From Nocardia higoensis (GTDB lineage: Bacteria > Actinomycetota > Actinomycetes > Mycobacteriales > Mycobacteriaceae): 64,000 nt of DNA. A program made the translations under genes and the position numbers. The notes beneath the pieces were generated by a model. That model was given only the letters and a program-made list of their open reading frames with translations, did no database searches and was not told the origin of the DNA. The stretch is taken from positions 558,001-622,000 of the forward strand of contig NZ_JADLQN010000003.1 in the NCBI RefSeq assembly GCF_015477835.1, given 5' to 3'. Positions 56,611 through 64,000 of this stretch are shown in pieces. Each line of letters begins with the position of its first letter. Position 1 is the first letter of the stretch.

Positions 56611-57852
56611 CTAGTCGGGTTTGCCGAACTGCTCGTTGCGGCCCAGCGAGCGCAGATGGAACCACTCGCGCAGCCCGGCCGGATCGCGGCGGGTCACCAG
56701 GAAGAACCAGGAGAACCGGATCCACTCCTGCGGCAACAGTTTGCGCATGCCCGGCTGCGACATCAGGTAACCGCGGTTGCGGTAGGTGAAGTAGCGTTTC
56801 ACCGGATCATCCGGGTACTGGGTGTGCATCCGCCCGCCCAGGATCGGCTTGAATTCGGCCGCGCCGTTGGGATGCAGGTAGGCGGTCTGCAGACAGGTGC
56901 CGAAGGGCAGCCCGGAGCGGACCAGCCGCCGGTGCACCTCCACCTCGTCGCCACGCACGAACAGCCGCAGGTCCGGCACGCCGATCACGTCGACCGCCTT
57001 GGCGGAGATGAGCGCGCCGTTGAACAGTGAGGCGATGCCCGGCAGGAAATCGTCGTCGCCGAGTTCGGAGCGCAACCGCCGCCACACCACGCCGCGACGC
57101 AGCGGGAAGGCCAGCCGATCGGGTTCGTCGATGTCGCAGACCACCGGGGAGACCTCGACCAGACCATGCCGACCGGCGCAATCCAACAGGGTGGCCAGCA
57201 CCTCCGGGCCGTCCGGGCGTCCGTCGTCGTCGGCCAGCCACACCCAGTCCGCGCCGAGGGTCAGCGCGTGCAGCATGCCCAGCGCGAATCCGCCCGCGCC
57301 GCCCAGATTGTGGGCCGAACCCAGGTAGGTCGTCTCGATCGGCTGCTGCTCGACCAATTCGGCGACCTCGGCCTCGTTGGCGTTGTCCACCACGATCAGG
57401 TGATCGATCGGCCGTGTCTGCGAGGTCAGCACTTTCAGCGACTCGGCCAGCAGCTCCCGCCGCTTGTGGGTGACCACGATCGCGACGATCCGGGCCTCGG
57501 GCCCGGTGCCGGCTTCGGGCAGATACGACATCGCCTCGCCACCGACGGGGTCGATCTCGAAGCCGTCGAACGAAGGCCGCGCGGTTTCGTCCGCACGCGA
57601 GGTCGCGCTGTCCGCGGCAACGGTGTCAGAGTTCTCGCCGCCGTCGGATCCATCGGTACCGGCGCCGCTTTCGACACCACCGCGTGTGCCCGCCGAGGCG
57701 TCGGCGGCGGAGGTCTCCGACGCTGCGGCGCCCTCCTCCGGTGAGTTCACCGGCGGTGGAACAGCGTGCGTCGCCTCGCGTTCCCCGAGCGATCCCGTCC
57801 CGGTCGCGTCACCGGCGCCGGACTCCGCGGTGGGGCGAGCTTCCGGGCTCAT
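56611..57852 (-). CDS. glfT1: Galactofuranosyltransferase GlfT1
   Basis: Adds the first galactofuranoses to the rhamnose-GlcNAc linker, preparing the primer for GlfT2. From about residue 108 the 413-residue product follows M. tuberculosis Rv3782: ARIVAIVVTHKRRELLAESL, LGSAHNLGGAGGFALGMLHA, the metal motif WLADDDG, FNGALISAK and LFVRGDEVEVHRRLVRSGLP. The first 107 residues are a disordered Gly/Ser/Thr/Glu-rich tail that the homologue (about 304 aa) lacks. The ATG at 57852 has GAGGGG upstream and overlaps the stop of a 25-codon ORF (ATGA). An ATG at 57531 would give the short form. Confidence 0.93.
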   Translation of the reverse strand: MSPEARPTAESGAGDATGTGSLGEREATHAVPPPVNSPEEGAAASETSAADASAGTRGGVESGAGTDGSDGGENSDTVAADSATSRADETARPSFDGFEIDPVGGEAMSYLPEAGTGPEARIVAIVVTHKRRELLAESLKVLTSQTRPIDHLIVVDNANEAEVAELVEQQPIETTYLGSAHNLGGAGGFALGMLHALTLGADWVWLADDDGRPDGPEVLATLLDCAGRHGLVEVSPVVCDIDEPDRLAFPLRRGVVWRRLRSELGDDDFLPGIASLFNGALISAKAVDVIGVPDLRLFVRGDEVEVHRRLVRSGLPFGTCLQTAYLHPNGAAEFKPILGGRMHTQYPDDPVKRYFTYRNRGYLMSQPGMRKLLPQEWIRFSWFFLVTRRDPAGLREWFHLRSLGRNEQFGKPD

Positions 57853-57926
57853 GCTGTTCCCCTCATGCATGTGTGGGCGCCCTGCGTGGTTACGCGAGCT
57901 TCCGCCTCCGGGCGCTGACCGCTCAT
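57849..57926 (-). CDS. 25-codon ORF in second repeat unit, coupled to glfT1
   Basis: MSGQRPEAEARVTTQGAHTC then MRGTA and stop. Its ATG overlaps the stop of the previous short ORF and its TGA overlaps the ATG of glfT1. GAAGGA lies upstream. It is more likely a translation-coupling device than a functional protein. Confidence 0.4.
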   Translation of the reverse strand: MSGQRPEAEARVTTQGAHTCMRGTA

Positions 57927-58000
57927 GCTGTTTCCTTCGTGCATGTGCGGGCGCCCTGCGTGGTTACGCGAGCTTCCGCCTCCGGGCGCTGACCGCTCAT
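57923..58000 (-). CDS. 25-codon ORF in first repeat unit, coupled to wzt
   Basis: MSGQRPEAEARVTTQGARTC then TKETA and stop. Its ATG overlaps the wzt stop (ATGA), and its own stop overlaps the next short ORF. It is identical to its copy over the first 17 residues. Confidence 0.4.
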   Translation of the reverse strand: MSGQRPEAEARVTTQGARTCTKETA

Positions 58001-58854
58001 GCAGTGTTCTGCTCCAGTTCTTTCGCACTGTCGTCCGCGGATTCCTTCGCGCGGCCTGCCCGCTCGGCTTCCATCTCGCGCAGCACGGTCGCCACGTGAT
58101 TTCCTGCCTCGGGGCCTTCGTAGGCGCGCACCACATCCTCGATGCCGCCGCGCTCGCGGATCTGGCCGTGGTCGATCCACAGCGCGGAATCGCAGAGCTG
58201 GGCGAGGAATTCGTTGGAGTGGCTCGCGAACACCAGGATGCCAGACCGGGCCACCAACTCCTGCAGCCGCAGTCTGGCCTTCTTCATGAATTCGGCGTCG
58301 ACCGCGCCGATGCCCTCATCGAGCAGCAGGATCTCCGGGTCGATGGAAGTCACCACGCCCATCGCCAGGCGCACCCGCATACCGGTGGAGTAGGTGCGCA
58401 GCGGCATGTGCAGGTATTCGCCGAGTTCGGTGAAATCGGCGATCTCGTCGATCTTCGCCAGCATCTGCTTGCGGGTCTGTCCGAGGAACAGGCCGCGGAT
58501 GATGATGTTCTCGTAGCCGGAGATCTCCGGGTCCATGCCGACGCCGAGATCGAACACCGGCGCCACCCGGCCGCGGATGCGGGCGCTGCCGTGGGAGGGC
58601 TCGTAGATGCCCGACAGCAGCCGCAGCAGCGTCGACTTGCCCGCGCCGTTGTGCCCGACCAGGCCCACCCGGTCGCCTTCGCGCAGCTTCAAGTTGATGT
58701 CGCGCAGCGCCTCGACCACGACCACATCGGACTGGTTGCGCCCGATCGCGCCGCCCGCCTTGCCGAGGAACGCCTTCTTCAGCGACCGCGACTTCGCGTC
58801 GAAGATGGGGAACTCCACCCACGCGTGGTGGGTATCGATACTCACACTGCTCAT
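57997..58854 (-). CDS. wzt: Galactan ABC exporter ATPase (Wzt, Rv3781-like)
   Basis: 285-residue ATP-binding subunit of the transporter that moves lipid-linked galactan across the membrane. Walker A GHNGAGKST, a Q-loop region, signature YSTGMRVRLAMGV, Walker B ILLLDEGIGAVD and the H-loop VFASHS are all present. The N-terminus (HHAWVEFPIFDAKSRSLKK) is typical of O-antigen-type exporters. There is no separate carbohydrate-binding domain, as in mycobacteria. It starts 9 bp after wzm. Its stop overlaps a short ORF that leads into glfT1. Confidence 0.93.
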   Translation of the reverse strand: MSSVSIDTHHAWVEFPIFDAKSRSLKKAFLGKAGGAIGRNQSDVVVVEALRDINLKLREGDRVGLVGHNGAGKSTLLRLLSGIYEPSHGSARIRGRVAPVFDLGVGMDPEISGYENIIIRGLFLGQTRKQMLAKIDEIADFTELGEYLHMPLRTYSTGMRVRLAMGVVTSIDPEILLLDEGIGAVDAEFMKKARLRLQELVARSGILVFASHSNEFLAQLCDSALWIDHGQIRERGGIEDVVRAYEGPEAGNHVATVLREMEAERAGRAKESADDSAKELEQNTA

Positions 58855-58863
58855 GTGCGGCTC

Positions 58864-59838
58864 CTACACCCAGTACGGCACGCGGGCACGGTACTGCTTC
58901 ATGGCCAATACCGCGCCGATCCAGCCGATCACCGTGATCGTGCCGACGATCACCCAGTGACGCAGCTCCTGCGGTTCGCCCAGCAGGGGAGCGCGCACGA
59001 TCTCGAGGTAGTGGAAGGTCGGGATGATCTCGACCAGCCGCGCCCGATCGCTCGCGCCGCCGATCTGGTCTTCGAGGGTCTTGGTGGTCCACATGACCGG
59101 GGTCAGCACGAACAGCATCAGCGTCATCGAGCCCAGGATCGGGGCGATGTCGCGGTAGCGGGTGCTGAAGATGCCGAACAGGATCGACACCCACATCGAG
59201 TTCAGGAAGATCAACACGATCGCCGGTATCGCCAGCAGGCTCGCCCAACTGAGGTTCTCCCACACCCCGAAGCCGACCAGCAGCAGCAGGTAGATCACCA
59301 GGTTGTGGGCGAAGAACAGCAGTTGCCGCCACACCAGCCGGTAGATGTGCACGCTCAGCGCCGAGGGCAGCTGTTTGATCAGCCCCTCGTTGGCGATGAA
59401 CACATCCGAGCCCTCCAGGATGCTGGCGGAGATGACGTTCCACACGATCAGGCCGACCGTCACGTAGGGCAGGTACTCACGCAACGGCTGACCGAGCAGC
59501 GTCGCGTAGAGGATGCCCATGGCGGCGGCCTGCACGCCGGTGGCGATGGTGATCCAGAACGGCCCGAGCACCGAGCGGCGGTAGCGCTGCTTGATGTCCT
59601 GCCAGCCGAGGGACAGCCACAGCTCGCGCTGCCCGAAGCCGTCGCGCATATCCCGGAACGCGCGCCGGAAGGTCTGCGAGTCGGACACGAAAGCCACCGC
59701 TGCGTTCGCCTCGGGGTTCTCGGTGTTCTTCGAGGTCGCCGGATTCTGCTCGGTGGTTGGTACCGAGCTCTGTTCAGGAGGCACCGCACTCACTTCGGAG
59801 TCGGGGCGAGCGGCAGCGGCGGGCACGGTGCTCGACAC
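58864..59838 (-). CDS. wzm: Galactan ABC exporter permease (Wzm, Rv3783-like)
   Basis: 324-residue ABC-2 type permease with six transmembrane segments. GWQDIKQRYRRSVLGPFWIT is the coupling-helix region. NEGLIKQLPSALSVHIYRLV and the C-terminus AMKQYRARVPYWV are close to Rv3783. Residues 1-50 are a disordered tail. The start is uncertain: a GTG at 59838 (AAGGG upstream) is chosen, and GTGs 16 or more codons in are possible. M. tuberculosis Rv3783 has 280 residues. Operon with wzt and glfT1. Confidence 0.9.
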   Translation of the reverse strand: MSSTVPAAAARPDSEVSAVPPEQSSVPTTEQNPATSKNTENPEANAAVAFVSDSQTFRRAFRDMRDGFGQRELWLSLGWQDIKQRYRRSVLGPFWITIATGVQAAAMGILYATLLGQPLREYLPYVTVGLIVWNVISASILEGSDVFIANEGLIKQLPSALSVHIYRLVWRQLLFFAHNLVIYLLLLVGFGVWENLSWASLLAIPAIVLIFLNSMWVSILFGIFSTRYRDIAPILGSMTLMLFVLTPVMWTTKTLEDQIGGASDRARLVEIIPTFHYLEIVRAPLLGEPQELRHWVIVGTITVIGWIGAVLAMKQYRARVPYWV

Positions 59839-59914
59839 TACCCTTCGAGCAGGCGTCCGCGGTCGGGATGGTCCCAGCTCATCGGACGCATCCGACCCTG
59901 GCCGCTCGCCGGGT

Positions 59915-60514
59915 TCACAAGTACTGGCCGGAACCGCCGGTGACGTGGTCGCCGCGGCCCGCGCGGGGATCGGCCATCTGCAGCCCGGGCGGCAGCGCGC
60001 CCTGGCGCATCTGTTCCAGCTGGGCGCGGGCGGCCATCTGCTGGGCGAACAGCGCGGTCTGGATACCGTGGAACAAGCCTTCGAGCCAGCCGACGAGCTG
60101 GGCCTGGGCGATGCGCAGCTCGGCGTCCGAGGGCACCGCCTCCTCACCGAACGGCAAGGTCAGCCGCTCGAGCTCGGCGCGCAGCTCCGGCGCGAGACCC
60201 TGCTCGAGTTCGCGCACCGAGGAGCGGTGGATCTCCTTGAGCCGGCTGCGGCTGGCGTCGTCGAGCGGAGCGGCGCGCACTTCCTCGAGCAGCTGCTTGA
60301 TCATGGTGCCGATGCGCATCACCTTGGCGGGCTGCTCCACCATGTCGGCCAGCGATTCGCCCTGCTCGGCGCGCTCGTCGGAGTCCTCGGCGGTGACTTC
60401 GTCGTCGGCGGGCACCGCATCGGCGCGGTCGCTCGCACCGGCCTGCAGCACCAGCGGCTGCCCGTCGGGGCCGACCACGACGATGGAATCGGGTGTCTCG
60501 TCCGAATGCGTCAT
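59915..60514 (-). CDS. bpa: Bacterial proteasome activator Bpa
   Basis: 199-residue ATP-independent activator of the 20S proteasome (Rv3780 type). An acidic disordered N-terminus (residues 1-55) is followed by a four-helix region (PAKVMRIGTMIKQLLEEVRA; RIAQAQLVGWLEGLFHGIQT). A flexible Pro/Gly tail ends in GQYL, the hydrophobic Tyr-Leu end that docks into the proteasome. The ATG at 60514 matches the family. The genomic place beside wzm is the same as in mycobacteria. Confidence 0.93.
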   Translation of the reverse strand: MTHSDETPDSIVVVGPDGQPLVLQAGASDRADAVPADDEVTAEDSDERAEQGESLADMVEQPAKVMRIGTMIKQLLEEVRAAPLDDASRSRLKEIHRSSVRELEQGLAPELRAELERLTLPFGEEAVPSDAELRIAQAQLVGWLEGLFHGIQTALFAQQMAARAQLEQMRQGALPPGLQMADPRAGRGDHVTGGSGQYL

Positions 60515-60618
60515 GACCCCTATCATGTCGCGTTGTCGCCGGACGCGCTAAACCTCCGGCGTGCGGAGCCGGACGCCGGGCGTTCGCCGGGTCCGTACCG
60601 AGCCGCGTGGACGCCGAT

Positions 60619-60624
60619 TAGAGT
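60619..60624 (+). promoter_or_regulatory. -10 element of the class V aminotransferase-fold gene (leaderless arrangement)
   Basis: TAGAGT, 7 nt, ATG at 60632. Confidence 0.5.
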
Positions 60625-60631
60625 GGCCGAT

Positions 60632-61834
60632 ATGACTTACGACGTCGCGAGGGTTCGGGGCCTTATACCGTCCCTGGGCGACGGCTGGATTCATCTCGAT
60701 CCGCAAGCCGGCATGCTTGTCCCGGATTCGGTATCTCGTGCCGTCTCAACGGGTTTCCGTACGACGTCGTTCTCCCATGTCGGACGCCATGGGGCGGCGC
60801 GGCGAAGCGCGGCTGTGCTGGACGCCGCCCGCGAGGCGGTCGCCGATCTGGTCGGCGGCGACCCGGCAGGTGTCGTGCTCGGTCCGGATCGAGCGGTGCT
60901 GTTGGCCTGGCTCGCGGAATCGCTGAGTTCGCGTCTGGGTCTGGGCACCGGGATCGTGCTGTCGCGCTTGGACGACGAGGCGAATGTCGCGCCGTGGCTG
61001 CGCATCGCCAACCGCTACGGAGCGCACGTGCGCTGGGCGGAGGTCGAGATCGAGACCTGTGAGATGCCGTCATGGCAGTTCGAGGAATTGATCGGCCCCA
61101 CCGCTCGGCTCGTCGCGCTCACCGCGGCCTCGCCGATCGTGGGCTCCGCGCCCGCGGTGCGGGTGGCCGCCGACCGGGTGCACGAGGTGGGCGGTCTGCT
61201 GGTCGCCGACGCGTTCGGCGCCGCGCCGTACGCGCTGATCGACATCGACGAACTCAACGCCGACGTGGTCGCGGTCAGCGCCCCGGCATGGGGCGGTCCG
61301 CAGATCGGCGCGCTGGTGTTCCGTGATCCGGCCTTCCTCGACCGCATCCCCTCGATGTCGCTGAACCCCTATGCCAAGGGCGCCGAACGACTGGAGGTGG
61401 GGGGTCACCAGTACGGCCTGCTCGCCGGGCTGACCACCTCGATCGACTACCTCGCCGGTCTCGACGAGGGCGCCGAGGGCACCCGCCGCGAGCGTCTGGA
61501 GATCTCCATCACCTCGCTGCAGGATTATCACGACTCGCTGTTCGAGCACCTGATGGACACCCTCGACAAGATCGACGCCCTCACCGTCATCGGCCGCGCC
61601 TCCACCCGCATCCCGACCGTCAGTTTCACGGTGGCCGGAATGCAGGCGGAGAAGGTCGCCGCCAAGCTGGCCGACGCACGCATCGGCACGCTCAGCGGCG
61701 TGCACGGCGGTAGCAGGCTGCTCGACGCGCTGGGCGTGAACGACGAGGGTGGAGCGGTCACCGTCGGGCTGGCGCCCTACACCACGAAGTTCGAGATCGA
61801 CCAGCTCGGCCGCGCACTCGGTTCGCTGGAATAG
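60632..61834 (+). CDS. Class V aminotransferase-fold protein lacking the PLP lysine (Rv3778c-like)
   Basis: 400-residue protein with the overall plan of cysteine desulfurase-like PLP enzymes: start YDVARVRGLIPSLGDGWIHL, SRLDDEANVAPWLRIANRYG, VADAFGAAPYALIDIDELNA and HQYGLLAGLTTSIDYLAGLD. In the place of the Schiff-base motif SxHKxxGP it has SAPAWGGP, with A219 where lysine should be. So it is probably not a normal PLP transaminase or desulfurase. As I recall it, the M. tuberculosis homologue also lacks the lysine, so this may be a conserved pseudo-enzyme. It is divergent from bpa. Confidence 0.85.
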   Translation: MTYDVARVRGLIPSLGDGWIHLDPQAGMLVPDSVSRAVSTGFRTTSFSHVGRHGAARRSAAVLDAAREAVADLVGGDPAGVVLGPDRAVLLAWLAESLSSRLGLGTGIVLSRLDDEANVAPWLRIANRYGAHVRWAEVEIETCEMPSWQFEELIGPTARLVALTAASPIVGSAPAVRVAADRVHEVGGLLVADAFGAAPYALIDIDELNADVVAVSAPAWGGPQIGALVFRDPAFLDRIPSMSLNPYAKGAERLEVGGHQYGLLAGLTTSIDYLAGLDEGAEGTRRERLEISITSLQDYHDSLFEHLMDTLDKIDALTVIGRASTRIPTVSFTVAGMQAEKVAAKLADARIGTLSGVHGGSRLLDALGVNDEGGAVTVGLAPYTTKFEIDQLGRALGSLE

Positions 61835-61914
61835 CGGCCCGCTGGAGTAACACTCGCCGATGACGACGGCTCACCGGCCTACGGGCCGGAGTGGGTGGGT
61901 CGCGGGGGCGCCGT

Positions 61915-62910
61915 TCACTCCTCCTGGACGCGCAGCACGACTTTGCCGACGACCTGCCCGGAGTCCAGCAGCTCGTGCGCCAGGCCCGCCTCGGCGATGT
62001 CGATCTCGGCGTGAATCACCGGCACCACCGATCCGTCCTCGACCAGCGGCCACAGCCTGGCGCGCACGTCGGCGATGATCTCGGCCTTGCTCCCGGTCCC
62101 CGTCGCCGGTCTGTTGCGCACATTGGTGGCGTGCACGCTGCCCCATTTGCCCAGCAACGCACCGATGTTCAGCTCGCCTTTCACCCCGCCCTGCATGCCG
62201 ATGATCACCAGGTGACCGTGCGGGGCCAGCGCGGCGACATTGCGCGAGAGGTAGGACGCGCCCATGTTGTCCAGGATGACGTTCGCCCCTCGGCCGTTGG
62301 TGTGCGCGCGCACCACGTCGACGAAATCCTGTTCGCGGTAGTCGATCAGTACCTCCGCGCCGAGTTCCCGGCAGCGCTCGAGCTTCTCCGCCGAGCCGGC
62401 CGTCACCGCCACCTGCGCGCCGCGCTGCTTCGCGACCTGGATCGCGTGCGTGCCGATCCCGCCGCCACCGCCGTGGATCAGTACCGTCTGCCCGGCGTGC
62501 AGGCCCGCGGTGGAAACCAGGTTCGACCACACCGTCGCCGCGACCTCCGGCAATCCGGCCGCCGCCCCCAGATCCATGTCGTCGGGGACCGGAAGCAGCT
62601 GGGTGGCGGGCACCGCGACCCGCTCGGCGTACCCGCCGCCGGACAGCAGCGCGCACACCCGGTCACCGACCCGCCAGTCCCGTACGCCGTCACCGAGTTC
62701 GGCGATCACGCCGGAGCACTCCAGGCCGGGCACGTCGCTCGTCCCGGCGGGCGGCGGGTACTTGCCCTGCCGTTGCAGCATGTCCGCGCGGTTCACCCCG
62801 GCGGCCACCACGTCGATCAGCACCTCACCGTGCCGGGGCGAGGGATCGGGCGCTTTCCCCCACACCAGCACTTCCGGTCCGCCGAATCCGTTCAGTTCGA
62901 TCGCACGCAT
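61915..62910 (-). CDS. NAD(P)H quinone oxidoreductase, MDR family (Rv3777-like)
   Basis: 331-residue medium-chain dehydrogenase/reductase without zinc ligands, of the PIG3/quinone oxidoreductase type. The N-terminal substrate domain contains AAGVNRADMLQRQGKYPPP and GLECSGVIAELGDGV. The Rossmann domain has LIHGGGGGIGTHAIQVAKQ and DNMGASYLSRNVAAL. The ATG at 62910 has GGAGAAC upstream; an ATG three codons earlier is possible. It is convergent with the pseudo-aminotransferase gene, and the order matches Rv3777-Rv3778c. Confidence 0.92.
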   Translation of the reverse strand: MRAIELNGFGGPEVLVWGKAPDPSPRHGEVLIDVVAAGVNRADMLQRQGKYPPPAGTSDVPGLECSGVIAELGDGVRDWRVGDRVCALLSGGGYAERVAVPATQLLPVPDDMDLGAAAGLPEVAATVWSNLVSTAGLHAGQTVLIHGGGGGIGTHAIQVAKQRGAQVAVTAGSAEKLERCRELGAEVLIDYREQDFVDVVRAHTNGRGANVILDNMGASYLSRNVAALAPHGHLVIIGMQGGVKGELNIGALLGKWGSVHATNVRNRPATGTGSKAEIIADVRARLWPLVEDGSVVPVIHAEIDIAEAGLAHELLDSGQVVGKVVLRVQEE

Positions 62911-63080
62911 GTTCTCCATACTGCTCCGTTCGCCGCGCCCGTAGCGATCGAACCCGGAACGCTGCGACCCGCCGTTCGCGATCCGGCACCGTGTGAGTCG
63001 AGTCGCAGCCGCGTAATCCGCCGCGAGCAGGTCGGCCGGCGATTTGCGGAATCCGCCCAGCGCGATCGACGCCGTCGGGC

Positions 63081-63086
63081 TAGCGT
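63081..63086 (+). promoter_or_regulatory. -10 element of the lactate monooxygenase-type gene (leaderless arrangement)
   Basis: TAGCGT, 7 nt, GTG at 63094. GGGCTAGCGT resembles the GGCTAGCAT of the emb promoters. Confidence 0.5.
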
Positions 63087-63093
63087 TCCACCC

Positions 63094-64000
63094 GTGAGCA
63101 GTTTCATCGACTTCCAGAACGAGATCTACCTGCGCGGACTGGGCGGTGAACTGCCCGAACTGCCGATGACGGCCGACGGGCTCGAGCAGCGCGCCCGCGA
63201 TGTCCTCGGCGCCGCCGAATACGCCTATGTGGCGGGTAGCGCCTCCTCCGGCCGCACCGCCGCGGCCAACCGCGCCGCCTTCGACAAGCACCGCATCGTG
63301 CCCCGCATGCTGCGTGGCACCACCGGCCCCGGCGCCCGCGACCTCTCGGTCGACGTGCTCGGCACCCACTTGGCCGCCCCCGTGCTGACCGCCCCGATCG
63401 GGGTGCTGGAACTGGTACACGAGCGCGGCGAGGTGATCGTCGCGGAGGTCACCGAGGAACTGGGCATCGGCTCGGTGCTCTCGACCGCCGCCTCGAGCAC
63501 CATCGAGGATGTCGGCGCCGCCGCGGGCGAATGGTGGTATCAGCTCTACTGGCCCGCCGACGACGAGTTGGCCCGCTCCTTCGTCGAACGCGCCGAGCGC
63601 GCCGGCGCCAAGGCCATCGTCGTCACCGTCGACACCCCGTCCCTCGGCTGGCGTCCGCAGGATCTCGAACTCGCCCATCTGCCGTTTCTGGCGGGCAAGG
63701 GCATCGCCAACTACCTGTCCGATCCGGTCTTCCGCGCCAAGCTCCCCATGCCGCCGGAGCAGAGCGAGGACGCGATGCGGATCGCCGTCCTCACCTGGGT
63801 CGGCCTGTTCGGCAATCACACCTTGCGCCCCGCCGACATCACCCGCCTGCGCGAATGGACCGATCTGCCCATCGCGATCAAAGGCATCCTGCATCCCGAC
63901 GACGCCCGCATCGTGGTCGACGCGGGCGCCGACGGCGTGATCGTCAGCAACCACGGCGGTCGTCAACTGGACGGCTCCATCGCCGCCCTCGACGCCCTGC
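63094..64000 (+). CDS. FMN-dependent alpha-hydroxy acid oxidase, lactate 2-monooxygenase type (3' end outside window)
   Basis: The first 302 residues of a TIM-barrel flavoprotein: VSSFIDFQNEIYLRGLGGEL, YAYVAGSASSGRTAAANRAA, LTAPIGVLELVHERGEV, WWYQLYWPADDELARSFVER and VVTVDTPSLGWRPQDLE. The active-site histidine is H287 in VSNHGGRQLDGS. The long linker before TLRPADITRLREWTD fits lactate 2-monooxygenase better than mitochondrial-type lactate dehydrogenase. The gene runs off the end; about 80-90 residues are missing by family length. The GTG follows a -10 by 7 nt. Confidence 0.87.
   Translation, partial: MSSFIDFQNEIYLRGLGGELPELPMTADGLEQRARDVLGAAEYAYVAGSASSGRTAAANRAAFDKHRIVPRMLRGTTGPGARDLSVDVLGTHLAAPVLTAPIGVLELVHERGEVIVAEVTEELGIGSVLSTAASSTIEDVGAAAGEWWYQLYWPADDELARSFVERAERAGAKAIVVTVDTPSLGWRPQDLELAHLPFLAGKGIANYLSDPVFRAKLPMPPEQSEDAMRIAVLTWVGLFGNHTLRPADITRLREWTDLPIAIKGILHPDDARIVVDAGADGVIVSNHGGRQLDGSIAALDAL

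Larger units (their letters stand above)
57847..58002. repeat. 74-bp tandem duplication between wzt and glfT1
   Basis: Units 57847-57920 and 57921-57994, nearly identical, plus a partial third copy (57995-58002). Each unit carries a ribosome binding site, an ATG and 25 codons whose TGA overlaps the next ATG. Because 74 is one less than a multiple of three, each unit shifts frame by -1 and regenerates the ATGA junction. Confidence 0.93.

Noticed and set aside
57847-58002. CRISPR-like array
   Set aside because: The copies are directly abutting with no unique spacers, and no cas genes are present.

Overview
The window is high-GC actinobacterial DNA carrying the conserved cell-envelope locus of a mycolic-acid bacterium (order Mycobacteriales). 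Gene content and order match the arabinogalactan and mycolate region of Mycobacterium tuberculosis from glfT2 (Rv3808c) down to Rv3777, but with several rearrangements. The LGFP-tailed mycolyltransferase, the glycine-rich secreted protein, the DUF5753 regulator and the absence of a third emb gene point to Nocardia or a near relative rather than Mycobacterium. The species cannot be named from the sequence alone.

Layout. 1-5.7 kb: glfT2, a PAP2 phosphatase, ubiA (DPPR synthase) and aftB as one overlapping + strand operon for galactan and arabinan. 5.9-12 kb: four mycolyltransferase (antigen 85-type) genes, the last with C-terminal LGFP repeats. 12-24 kb: a DUF732-like lipoprotein, a Culp6-type cutinase-like lipase, an inserted LLM-type oxidoreductase, then fadD32-pks13-accD4, the mycolate condensation machinery. 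24-38 kb: a small secreted protein, a PpiB-type cyclophilin, two arabinosyltransferase (Emb) genes on opposite strands, aftA, dprE2, dprE1 and a GtrA protein. 38-47 kb: accessory genes (split-barrel flavoprotein, molybdopterin oxidoreductase, DUF4282 membrane protein, XRE/DUF5753 regulator, alpha/beta hydrolase, secreted protein) interleaved with rmlC-rmlA. 47.5-54 kb: rmlB, a DUF2142 membrane protein, a GT2 glycosyltransferase, a second GtrA protein and a full-length GlfT2 paralogue. 54-56.5 kb: an SDR oxidoreductase, rsgA and a 33-residue ORF. 56.6-64 kb: glfT1, wzt, wzm (galactan export), bpa (proteasome activator), a class V aminotransferase fold protein lacking its PLP lysine, a quinone oxidoreductase and the start of an FMN-dependent lactate monooxygenase-type gene.

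How it fits together. RmlA/B/C supply dTDP-rhamnose for the linker. GlfT1 and GlfT2 build the galactan, and Wzm/Wzt export it. UbiA, the PAP2 phosphatase and DprE1/DprE2 make decaprenyl-phosphoryl-arabinose, which AftA, the Emb proteins and AftB consume. FadD32, Pks13 and AccD4 make mycolate, and the mycolyltransferases attach it.

The most unusual features are short tandem repeats at gene junctions of these envelope genes. The clearest is a 74-bp duplication between wzt and glfT1 that builds a chain of three stop-start (ATGA) overlaps with two 25-codon peptides. Others are the extra GlfT2-like polymerase beside its own GtrA/GT2/DUF2142 genes, a repeated TANNNT-7/8 nt-start arrangement suggesting leaderless transcripts at eight or more genes, and a TetR-like operator overlapping the -35 of the SDR gene.
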